Source of the DNA: an uncultured Collinsella sp.
GTDB taxonomy: Bacteria > Actinomycetota > Coriobacteriia > Coriobacteriales > Coriobacteriaceae
Assembly: GCA_900754445.1 (NCBI GenBank)
Contig: CAAECW010000056.1
Coordinates: forward strand, 1 to 12,721
DNA: 12,721 nt
Direction of reading: 5' to 3'
The notes beneath the pieces are model-generated. The model was given only the letters and a program-made list of their open reading frames with translations. It was not told the DNA's origin and searched no databases. Within the stretch, counting starts at the first letter, position 1; every line of letters begins with the position of its first letter. The position numbers and the translations under genes are program-made. Below are positions 6,960 through 12,663 of the stretch, in pieces.

Positions 6960-6995
6960 GTCTACTCCCGGTGTTGGCATAAAAGGACGCGCACC

Positions 6996-7020
6996 ATTGT
7001 ATACGCGCCGTCGACGGCGC
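6996..7020 (-). promoter_or_regulatory. Candidate coaX promoter with perfect palindrome
   Basis: Read on the minus strand, a -10-like TACAAT lies at 7001-6996. Directly upstream, in the spacer and -35 zone, is a perfect 16-bp palindrome GCGCCGTCGACGGCGC (7005-7020). No good -35 box is visible. The palindrome is placed where a repressor or activator could act, but it may be chance in GC-rich DNA. Confidence 0.45.
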
Positions 7021-7095
7021 TCGGCCGCGATTCGTTTACGGTGATAGGGGCTGAGGGGTTTAAATATGAAGGAATTATGCTCTACGAGATTTTCC

Positions 7096-7124
7096 TTGCC
7101 GTTTACCGAACTCCCGCGTAATAT
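7096..7124 (+). promoter_or_regulatory. tRNA-fMet promoter
   Basis: TTGCCG (7096-7101), a 17-bp spacer and TAATAT (7119-7124) make a good housekeeping sigma-factor promoter. Transcription would start near 7131, about 25 bp before the tRNA. Confidence 0.7.
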
Positions 7125-7155
7125 TCTTTCTTGCGCACATGAGGCGCCCAGACAT

Positions 7156-7232
7156 TGCGGGGTGGAGCAGTCTGGTAGCTCGCCGGGCTCATAACCCGGA
7201 GGTCGTAGGTTCAAATCCTGCCCCCGCGACCA
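7156..7232 (+). tRNA. Initiator tRNA-fMet (CAT anticodon)
   Basis: The 77-nt cloverleaf folds fully: acceptor 7156-7162 with 7222-7228, D stem GAGC/GCTC (7165-7168 and 7178-7181), anticodon stem CCGGG/CCCGG with loop CTCATAA and anticodon CAT at 7190-7192, T stem 7205-7209 with 7217-7221, discriminator A7229 and an encoded CCA at 7230-7232. Three features mark it as an initiator rather than an elongator: the GGG:CCC run in the anticodon stem next to the loop, the A11-U24 D-stem pair, and a first acceptor pair that is not Watson-Crick (U1 with G72). It has its own promoter and terminator. Such tRNA 3' ends are frequent integration targets, and the DNA after it changes to accessory content. Confidence 0.95.
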
Positions 7233-7242
7233 AGACTTTTAG

Positions 7243-7280
7243 CAGCTCAGAGGCATTGTTTCTCTGGGCTGTTTCTTTTT
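7243..7280 (+). terminator. Terminator of the tRNA-fMet gene
   Basis: CAGCTCAGAG (7243-7252) pairs with CTCTGGGCTG (7262-7271) with one G-U pair, followed by TTTCTTTTT. It is 10 bp after the CCA end. Confidence 0.85.
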
Positions 7281-7653
7281 TGACTTTCAATCTTGGTCGA
7301 ATTTTGGTCGAAATCAATTAATAACGGCATTTTTCGAACAGGATGCCTGCTTGAACCATCTCCACACTGGTTGACGCCGGTTGGCGACGAGTTCAGCAGG
7401 ACCGTTCGGCGCTCCTCCACACTTTCTGCGCTTTATTTGAGAGTTACCAGACAAGAATGACGAAGTCCCTCTAGCTCTGGCGGGCCTATGCCGTGGGCAT
7501 GGGTGGGGCCCCACCGGGGGCGGGCCTTATTTGGAAAGAGGCAGTTACAAGACCGTAGATTGCTCTTGGTCGAATTGGCCTGAAATGAGATTCGGGTCGC
7601 TACGCCCATTATCTAAAATGGTGACATCTGAGCTGTAACAAAGGCGCCGCTAT
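7281..7653. other. Gene-poor stretch after the tRNA, with short repeats
   Basis: I see no supported gene in these 373 bp. It contains a 13-bp direct repeat TCTTGGTCGAATT (7291-7303 and 7564-7576), a further TTGGTCGAAA at 7304-7313 in tandem with the first copy, and a perfect 14-bp palindrome GGTGGGGCCCCACC (7502-7515). Near the right end a -10-like TAAAAT (7614-7619) with a weak TTCGGG 17 bp upstream may drive the next gene. The stretch looks like an eroded junction between chromosome and accessory DNA. Confidence 0.5.
7291..7576. repeat. 13-bp direct repeat next to the tRNA (7291-7303, 7564-7576)
   Basis: TCTTGGTCGAATT occurs twice, 273 bp apart. Its first nine bases are the reverse complement of CGACCAAGA at 7227-7235, which spans the 3' end of the tRNA. 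It could be the remnant of an integrase attachment region or arm-type binding sites. No integrase gene is in the window. Confidence 0.5.
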
Positions 7654-7954
7654 ATGAATACGGTCTACGATGCTCTTGACCCTATCGTTAACGGGTTGGT
7701 ATCGAACAATCTGGCGCGATGTTGGGGATGAGCTGCGGCAGTACGACGCTTTTGGCCGACCGGCTGATAAGTGGGCTGATAGGCCCTCTCGTCTCTACGC
7801 TATCTGCCACGAGTTTTCGGGAGCGCGCGAGATGCCGATGACGTTCGAGGAGGCCGAGGAGGAGCAGGAGCGCGAGCCTTGGGAAGATGAGCTCATCAGT
7901 TTCGTCTTCACGGACAGCGGCATAATCGCCGCGGCGTTGACGAACGGCACCTGA
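7654..7954 (+). pseudogene. Small hypothetical gene, apparently frameshifted
   Basis: An ATG at 7654 with AAAGG about 9 nt upstream encodes MNTVYDALDPIVNGLVSNN and then runs to a stop near 7731. The frame one base over continues from the same place as WRDVGDELRQYDAFG and stays open to 7954, ending with an acidic stretch (FEEAEEEQEREPWEDE) and TDSGIIAAALTNGT. Removing one base at about 7710-7711 joins both into a natural-looking protein of about 99 residues. Alternatively translation starts at the ATG at 7670 (94 residues), but that start has no ribosome binding site and gives an odd N-terminus. I do not recognise the family. The choice is between a true frameshift, a sequencing error and an intact shorter gene. 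It precedes the 51-aa gene by about 50 bp. Confidence 0.5.
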
Positions 7955-8006
7955 TAGCGCCTCTCCGCGGATCGAGTGGTTCGTTTTTCAAGGGAAGGGA
8001 AACCGC

Positions 8007-8162
8007 ATGGCTAAGAAGAGATATATTTTGCTATTCGTGTACCCGTACGAGCTGAAGGACGTCGACGAACGTCGTGGGCTCCTGCTACGGTCGTTTGATG
8101 GCGAGAGGCTCTACAATGGTGCCAGATTATCGGTCGAGAGGGTGACGGATGAAGACTTATAA
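8007..8162 (+). CDS. 51-aa hypothetical protein overlapping the nuclease gene
   Basis: ATG 8007 follows a strong AAGGGAAGGGAA purine stretch with about 5 nt spacing and encodes MAKKRYILLFVYPYELKDVD... ending in VTDEDL. It has a hydrophobic N-terminal strand (YILLFVYPY) and a charged C-terminal half, no signal peptide, and no family I recognise. The last 14 bases overlap the start of the DUF4268 gene, so the two are probably translationally coupled. It could be a small partner or regulator of the nuclease-like protein, or only a leader peptide that delivers ribosomes to it. Confidence 0.6.
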   Translation: MAKKRYILLFVYPYELKDVDERRGLLLRSFDGERLYNGARLSVERVTDEDL

Positions 8163-9081
8163 CTTGGACACCATTCAGAAGGTTCCCCTGCGCGAGGTGT
8201 GGCCGCATGAGGCCCACGACTTCACCAAGTGGCTGGCCGAGGAGCAGAATCTCGCAACCCTCGGGATGGCGGTCGGAATCGAGCTCGAGCTAATAGAGAC
8301 GGAGTCGTCGGTCGGCTCGTTCAACGTGGATATCTACGCGCAGGAGTCCGGTACGGGCCGCAAGGTGATCATCGAGAACCAGCTCGAGGACACCAACCAC
8401 GACCATCTCGGCAAGGTGATCACGTATGCCGCCGGCAAGGGCGCCGAGGTCGTCATCTGGGTCGTGGCGCACGCCCGCGACGAGCATCGCCAGGCCATCG
8501 AGTGGCTCAACCAGCACACCGACAGCGACTTCGGGTTCTTCCTGGTCGAGGTCGAGCTCTGGAAGATCGGGGGCTCCCTGCCCGCCCCGCGCTTCGGCGT
8601 GGTCGAGCAGCCGAACGAGTGGACCAAGACCGTGAAGCTCTCCGAGGGGCTCAGCGAGACCGAAAAGGTCAAGCTGGCGTACTGGACGGCCTACCGCGAT
8701 GTGGCAGGCGGCCATCCGGAGTTCCTCAAGGAGTTCAGCCCGCAGAAGCCCAGCAAGGACCATTGGTCGACGCTTCGCCTGGGGGTCTCGGCATACCATC
8801 TCGCCCTGCTCATCGATACGCAAAAGGGCCGCACGGGCATCGAGCTGTACGTGGACGACGACAAGGAGATCGGGCACCGCGCCATCGCCAACAGCGGGGT
8901 CTTCGAGGAGCGCCTCGGGCTGACGGCGGCACCCTTCGATGCGAAAAAGGCATCGGGGCTGCGCTTCTACAAGGCGGGCCACCCCATCAAGGGCCACCAG
9001 GACGCATGGCCGGGGTACATCGAGGAGCAGCTCGGATGGGCCATCGAGATGAAAAAAATAATCGCGGAGATCGAGCTCTAA
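8149..9081 (+). CDS. PD-(D/E)XK nuclease-like protein with DUF4268 C-terminus
   Basis: This 310-residue protein resembles DUF4268-containing proteins. The N-terminal half begins with LREVWPHEAHDFTKWLAEE and shows a PD-(D/E)XK-like core: Asp61 in SFNVDIYA and IENQ (75-78), followed by DHLGKVITYAAG (86-97), a strand VVIWVVA and EHRQAIEWLNQHT. The ExQ form in place of ExK is known in some nucleases of this superfamily. The C-terminal half (about 205-310) is the DUF4268-like region with HWSTLRLGVSAYHLAL and IELYVDDDK. Such proteins are often found among restriction and other accessory genes, so a DNA-cleaving or defence role is plausible but unproven. The start at 8149 overlaps the 51-aa gene. 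A two-way terminator follows immediately after the stop. Confidence 0.85.
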   Translation: MKTYNLDTIQKVPLREVWPHEAHDFTKWLAEEQNLATLGMAVGIELELIETESSVGSFNVDIYAQESGTGRKVIIENQLEDTNHDHLGKVITYAAGKGAEVVIWVVAHARDEHRQAIEWLNQHTDSDFGFFLVEVELWKIGGSLPAPRFGVVEQPNEWTKTVKLSEGLSETEKVKLAYWTAYRDVAGGHPEFLKEFSPQKPSKDHWSTLRLGVSAYHLALLIDTQKGRTGIELYVDDDKEIGHRAIANSGVFEERLGLTAAPFDAKKASGLRFYKAGHPIKGHQDAWPGYIEEQLGWAIEMKKIIAEIEL

Positions 9082-9119
9082 AAAACGCCCCGGCAGTAAA
9101 ATGCAGGGGCGTTTTCTAT
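9082..9119. terminator. Two-way terminator between convergent genes
   Basis: AAAACGCCCC (9082-9091) pairs perfectly with GGGGCGTTTT (9106-9115), followed by TTTTCTATT on the plus strand and by TTTTTTAG on the minus strand. It lies between the DUF4268 gene and the 60-aa minus-strand gene and can serve both. Confidence 0.88.
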
Positions 9120-9128
9120 TGACGGGAT

Positions 9129-9311
9129 TCAGCGCCGGCCCGTTTCGGTCCGGATGCGCCGCTCGGCCTCTTCGAGGTCCCTGACAATCCTTCCCAGCGC
9201 CATGTAGTAATGCGCGAAGACCGGGTCCTCCTTGCCGGACCGGTTCTCGCAGCAAAAGAGCATCGACTCATGAAGGCAGGCGAGCTCGTAGACGATGTCT
9301 TCGAGTTCCAT
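9129..9311 (-). CDS. 60-aa hypothetical protein
   Basis: From ATG 9311, with GAGAGGAG just upstream on the minus strand, the protein reads MELEDIVYELACLHES and ends in a basic, helical tail (LEEAERRIRTETGRR). It contains adjacent cysteines (LFCCEN). The open frame extends further upstream, but the longer N-terminus is composed of reversed repeat sequence and has no ribosome binding site. I do not recognise the family. Its position beside DUF2958 suggests a small cargo gene of an integrative element. Confidence 0.6.
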   Translation of the reverse strand: MELEDIVYELACLHESMLFCCENRSGKEDPVFAHYYMALGRIVRDLEEAERRIRTETGRR

Positions 9312-9629
9312 ATGGCTCCTCTCGAAAAGTGAATAGCGGTTCAGATGGTATCGATGTTGGGCGTGGGCTGCCGGCGTCCGCCGTGAATCGGCCACGGCTC
9401 CGCGGCCGGGTGGCACCTCCGCTACGCCGCGTCAAGGGGGCCCATGAGACCCCGCACAAACCTCCGCTCCGCTCCGGTTGGTGGAGGTCGTCATGGACCT
9501 CCCTTGACCCGTCTTCGCTCCGGTGCGGCTTTGCAGGGAGCAAAGCCGACGACGACGCACGGCGTCGCCATTCGGCTTTGCCCGCAGGGGCGAGATGTTG
9601 AGGGCAGGTTGCCCGGAACGGAGGAAGAC
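9312..9629. other. Structured spacer with large and switchable hairpins
   Basis: No gene is supported in this 318-bp divergent spacer. It holds an imperfect long inverted repeat, GTCAAGGGGGCCCATGA (9431-9447) against TCATGGACCTCCCTTGAC (9491-9508), with an inner ACCTCC/GGAGGT stem (9460-9465 and 9483-9488). Next come three copies of one 9-mer in alternating orientation: CGGCTTTGC (9526-9534), GCAAAGCCG (9540-9548) and CGGCTTTGC (9573-9581). The middle copy can pair with either neighbour. The arrangement fits an attenuator-like leader for the DUF2958 gene or an origin-of-transfer region. Neither is shown by the sequence alone. Confidence 0.55.
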
Positions 9630-9929
9630 ATGCAGCAGCTGATGACCGAGGAAATCGCCAAGACGGTGCCGAGGCTCTACGAGCAGGACGGGGCAGAGGA
9701 CCCCACAGTCTACGCCCACTACTTCTCGTGCGTGAACGGATGGGACTGGTGGCTGCTCGAGTTTGACGGAACGGACGAGGCGTTCGGCCTCGTCGAGGGC
9801 TACGACGACGAGCTCGGCTACTTCAGCATCAAGGAGATGGCCGAGCTGAACCGCCAGATGGGGTTTGCCGCCGTCGAGCGCGACGAGCACTTCTCCCCGA
9901 AGCCGCTCAGCGCCGTCAGGAGGAGGTAG
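9630..9929 (+). CDS. DUF2958 family protein
   Basis: ATG 9630, with GGAGGA 4-5 nt upstream, gives a 99-residue protein matching the DUF2958 pattern: LMTEEIAKTVPRLYEQD at the start, VYAHYFSCVNGWDWWLLEFDG (28-47), FGLVEG, ELGYFSIKEM (61-70) and a final ERDEHFSPKPLS. The family has no established biochemical role and is commonly carried on integrative conjugative elements and plasmids. The frame is open upstream to 9444, but that extension lies in the structured spacer and lacks a ribosome binding site. The next gene's ribosome binding site overlaps its last codons, so the two form an operon. Confidence 0.85.
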   Translation: MQQLMTEEIAKTVPRLYEQDGAEDPTVYAHYFSCVNGWDWWLLEFDGTDEAFGLVEGYDDELGYFSIKEMAELNRQMGFAAVERDEHFSPKPLSAVRRR

Positions 9930-9933
9930 CCGC

Positions 9934-10266
9934 ATGGTCACGGTCGAGTTCGACTCCATGGGCGAGGCGGTCCGCCTCGCCCTCGTGGCCGATGAGTACG
10001 TGGGCGGCGGCCTGGCCGTCCTCCTCCTCGACGCCACGAACCCGCGCTCCGAGGGCTACATGGCCGAGTGGGGCGTGCTCACGGCGAACGTGCCGGCGGC
10101 GGCCGAGTGGTGTCGCGGACGCGGCAACATCGCCATCGACGCCGACGTGCCCGCGGCGCTCCTCGAGGCGCTCGAGGCCGCCGGCTTGCTCCGCATGGCC
10201 GGCCGCTCGGCGGCGTCCGGGATGGCCCGCTACCCGCTGGCCACGGTCGCCGGGCACGTCTGTTGA
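9934..10266 (+). CDS. DUF4313-like protein, C-terminus cut by the IS
   Basis: The 110-residue product has the order of DUF4313-type proteins seen next to DUF2958 in mobile elements: YVGGGLAVLLLD (22-33), a VLTANVP strand (48-54), IAIDAD (66-71), and GRSAASGMARYPLATV (90-105). AGGAGG (9921-9926) lies 7 nt before the ATG and 4 bp separate it from the DUF2958 stop. Its last codon and stop (TGT TGA, 10261-10266) coincide with the left end of the IS, so the natural C-terminus is probably lost. The YPLATV motif near the expected end suggests only a few residues are missing. Family assignment is from motif order only. Confidence 0.7.
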   Translation: MVTVEFDSMGEAVRLALVADEYVGGGLAVLLLDATNPRSEGYMAEWGVLTANVPAAAEWCRGRGNIAIDADVPAALLEALEAAGLLRMAGRSAASGMARYPLATVAGHVC

Positions 10267-10318
10267 TGTTCACTAAGAAGTGGTCCGAGTGATCACTGGG
10301 AAATGAGCACCGTGAGCA
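10261..10318 (+). repeat. IS21 left terminal region
   Basis: It starts TGTTGATGTTCACTAAGA, with TGAGC repeats at 10304-10308 and 10313-10317 and a third inward at 10327-10331. Multiple short terminal repeats are usual transposase-binding sites at IS21 ends. Confidence 0.75.
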
Positions 10319-10342
10319 CGAAAAATTGAGCAGTTTAGGCAA

Positions 10343-10378
10343 GAGGGCCGCGCCCCGGGGACCGGGGGCGCGGCCCTC
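10343..10378 (+). terminator. Strong GC hairpin in the IS leader
   Basis: GAGGGCCGCGCCCC (10343-10356) pairs perfectly with GGGGCGCGGCCCTC (10365-10378) around an 8-nt loop. There is no T-run, so it may not terminate by itself. It sits between the IS left end and istA, where it could reduce read-through from outside or block ribosomes. Confidence 0.55.
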
Positions 10379-10436
10379 GCCGTATGGTTTCCCCGGGCGG
10401 TTACTTTGGCGAGCCCGCCCGGGAAGGATGGAGGAG

Positions 10437-11903
10437 ATGACCGTGCCCCTGGACACAGTGAATGATATACGGTCGATGGATGCCGCCGGGCGCTCGAGGT
10501 CCGAGATCGCCCGAATGCTCCACGTGAGCCGGAACACCGTGGCGAAGTACGCCGACATGGAGGACATGTCGCCCGCCGCGCCGATGCCCCGGAGGAGGGG
10601 CAGGCCCGCGCTCGAGGGCAACGAGGAATGGGTCGCGGGCGTTCTCGAGGCCGACCTCGGGGCCCCGAGGAAGCAGCGCCACACCGCCAGGCGGATCTAC
10701 GACAGGCTCGTCGCCGAGCGCGGCTACGGCGGCTCGTACTCCACCGTGCAGAGGTTCGTCCGCGAGCTCAGGCTCGCCCGGGCGGCGGCGGGCGGAGAGG
10801 GGTACCTCGAGCTCGAGTGGGCGCCCGGCACCTGCCAGGTCGATTTCGGGAACTTCCGCGCCGCGGTCGGCGGGAGGACCCTCGACCTCAAGCTGCTGGT
10901 CGCGACGCTCCCGCACTCGAACGACCGGCAGTGCGTCGCCCTCATGTCGCAGAGGTCGGAGTGCCTGTGCGCCGGGCTGCTCGAGATCTTCCGCCGCTGG
11001 GGCCGCGCCCCGGCTGCGATGGTGCTCGACAACGCCACCGAGGCGGGCAGGATGGTGCGCGGCGAGGTCACGGAATCGAGGCTGTTCTCGCAGTTCAGGG
11101 CCCACTACCGCTTCGAGAGCCGCTACTGCAACCCCTATTCGGGAAACGAGAAGGGCTCCGTCGAGAACGCCGTGGGGTTCCTCCGGCGCAACCTCCTCGT
11201 CCCCGTGCCGGCGTTCGGCACGCTCCCCGAGCTCAACGCGTTCCTCGCCGAGGGATGCGCGAGGATCAACGCGGCGGCGCGCTGCCGCGACGGCAGGCCG
11301 CACGGGGAGGCCTACCGGGAGGACCTCGCCGCCATGCGCGCCCTTCCCGGCGTGGAGTTCGACGCGGTGAGGTGGGTCACCGCCCGCGCCGACAAGCGCG
11401 GCTACGTCGAGGCCGACGGGCGCGAGTACGTCGCCGGGCCCGCCTGGCACGGGCGGAGCCTGCTCGTCGGCATGCGCGCGACGACGGTGGAGATCCTCGC
11501 CGACCGCGGCCGCCGGGTCGCCGTCCTCCCCAGGGCCTTCGGGGAGGGCCCCGCGGTCCGGAACCCCCTCTCGCTCGTGCCCGCCATCATCGCCAGGCCG
11601 AGGGCCTTCGGGGAGTCGACGATCAGGCGCGACATGCCGCCGGGGCTCGTCGAGGGGATCGACCGGATGGACTCCGCCGGCAGGAGGCGCACGCTCAGGT
11701 CGATCGGCCGGGCGAGCGAGTCCTCGGGCTTCGAGGCGGCCTGCGAGGCGGCGCTCAGGGTCGTCGAGGGCGGCCGCGTCCCCGACGACGCCACGGTCGA
11801 CGTGCTGGCGAGGCGCATCGCGGGAGGCGGCGGCGAGGCCGGCGGGGCCGACCTGTCGGTCTACGACGGGTTCCTGAAGGGGGCGGTCGCCGATGGCCGC
11901 TAG
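10437..11903 (+). CDS. istA: IS21-family transposase IstA
   Basis: This 488-residue DDE transposase cuts and joins IS ends with help from IstB. The N-terminus has a helix-turn-helix (RSRSEIARMLHVSRNTVAKY). The catalytic triad is Asp136 in CQVDFGNF, Asp198 in MVLDNATE and Glu243 in NEKGSVENAVGFLRRNL, with 44 residues between the second Asp and the Glu. A beta-barrel-like C-terminus follows (YVEADGREYVAGPAWHGRSL). The start is not certain: ATG 10437 abuts GGAGGAG with AAGG further upstream, ATG 10428 and GTG 10443 are alternatives, and GTG 10443 has the best spacing. The frame is open back to 10326 but passes through the hairpin. The stop overlaps the istB start by 11 bases. The gene appears intact. 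Confidence 0.93.
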   Translation: MTVPLDTVNDIRSMDAAGRSRSEIARMLHVSRNTVAKYADMEDMSPAAPMPRRRGRPALEGNEEWVAGVLEADLGAPRKQRHTARRIYDRLVAERGYGGSYSTVQRFVRELRLARAAAGGEGYLELEWAPGTCQVDFGNFRAAVGGRTLDLKLLVATLPHSNDRQCVALMSQRSECLCAGLLEIFRRWGRAPAAMVLDNATEAGRMVRGEVTESRLFSQFRAHYRFESRYCNPYSGNEKGSVENAVGFLRRNLLVPVPAFGTLPELNAFLAEGCARINAAARCRDGRPHGEAYREDLAAMRALPGVEFDAVRWVTARADKRGYVEADGREYVAGPAWHGRSLLVGMRATTVEILADRGRRVAVLPRAFGEGPAVRNPLSLVPAIIARPRAFGESTIRRDMPPGLVEGIDRMDSAGRRRTLRSIGRASESSGFEAACEAALRVVEGGRVPDDATVDVLARRIAGGGGEAGGADLSVYDGFLKGAVADGR

Positions 11904-12636
11904 CGAGGAGCTGGCCCGCAGGGTCGTGGAGGCCGGGCGGTCGTGCTCTCTCACCACCGCCGTCCTGGAGGAGTGGTCGAGGCTCGGAACCCCGAAACAG
12001 GTGGAGTACCTGGCGGGCTACCTCGAGGCGGAGAGGTCCAGCCGCGAGGCCTCGAAGCGCGCGACGCTGCTCAGGCGCTGCGCGCTGCCGGCGCCCAAGA
12101 CCTTCGACGGCTACGACTGGTCGGCCGTGTCGTGGCCGGAGGGCATGGGGCGCGAGTCGCTGCTCGCGCTGGACTTCGTCGAGCGCAGGGAGGACCTCGT
12201 GCTCATGGGCGACGTCGGCACCGGCAAGACGCACATGGCGTCGGCCCTCTGCGCGCTGGCGTGCGAGAGGAGGCTCGAGGCGCGCTTCTTCACGGCGTCC
12301 TCGCTCGTGATGCGCCTGAGGCGCGCCCGCGACGACGGGAGGCTCGACCGGGAGGCCGCGCTCATCGGCAAGGCCCGCCTGCTCGTCATCGACGAGCTCG
12401 GGTTTCTCCCGCTCGACGCGGACGGGGCGAGGCTGCTCTTCCAGGTCTTCGCCGACGCATACGAGAGGCAGTCGGTGGTAATCACCACGAACCTGGAGTT
12501 CAGCAGGTGGGGGTCGGTGTTCGGGGACGACCAGATGGCCGCCGCCGTGATCGACCGTATCGTCCACCACGGGAGGCTCGTCCAGTTCCGCGGCGAGTCC
12601 TACCGCGTCCGCCATGCCCTCATGCAGGAGGGCTAG
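11893..12636 (+). CDS. istB: IS21-family transposition ATPase IstB
   Basis: This 247-residue AAA+ ATPase of the DnaC/IstB type regulates target choice and activates IstA. Walker A is GDVGTGKT (106-113), Walker B LLVIDELG (163-170), sensor-1 ITTN (197-200), and the arginine-containing DRIVHHG lies at 221-227. The N-terminal region (1-100) is the IstA-interacting helical part. Length is normal and no lesion is seen. The ATG lies inside the end of istA (11893-11903 overlap), giving coupled translation. A GAAGGGGG stretch about 9 nt upstream can serve as the ribosome binding site. Confidence 0.94.
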   Translation: MAASEELARRVVEAGRSCSLTTAVLEEWSRLGTPKQVEYLAGYLEAERSSREASKRATLLRRCALPAPKTFDGYDWSAVSWPEGMGRESLLALDFVERREDLVLMGDVGTGKTHMASALCALACERRLEARFFTASSLVMRLRRARDDGRLDREAALIGKARLLVIDELGFLPLDADGARLLFQVFADAYERQSVVITTNLEFSRWGSVFGDDQMAAAVIDRIVHHGRLVQFRGESYRVRHALMQEG

Positions 12637-12663
12637 CCGCTCAAAAAGCGTGCGCGCTTCCGA

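Noticed and set aside
7502..7515. GGTGGGGCCCCACC palindrome as an operator
   Set aside because: A perfect palindrome, but no promoter or nearby gene start is associated with it, and GC-rich palindromes of this length are not rare.
8229..9255. Alternative frames over the DUF4268 gene on both strands
   Set aside because: They are shadow frames; the in-frame protein shows consistent family motifs and ends right before a terminator.
9444..9629. Longer N-terminus of the DUF2958 protein
   Set aside because: It is translated from the structured spacer, lacks a ribosome binding site, and family members start near MQQLMTEEI.
10401..12310. Long open frames on both strands over istA (minus 10401-11957, plus 10628-12310)
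   Set aside because: They are shadows of istA/istB with Arg/Pro/Gly-rich translations and no family motifs. The istA catalytic triad and istB Walker motifs define the real frames.
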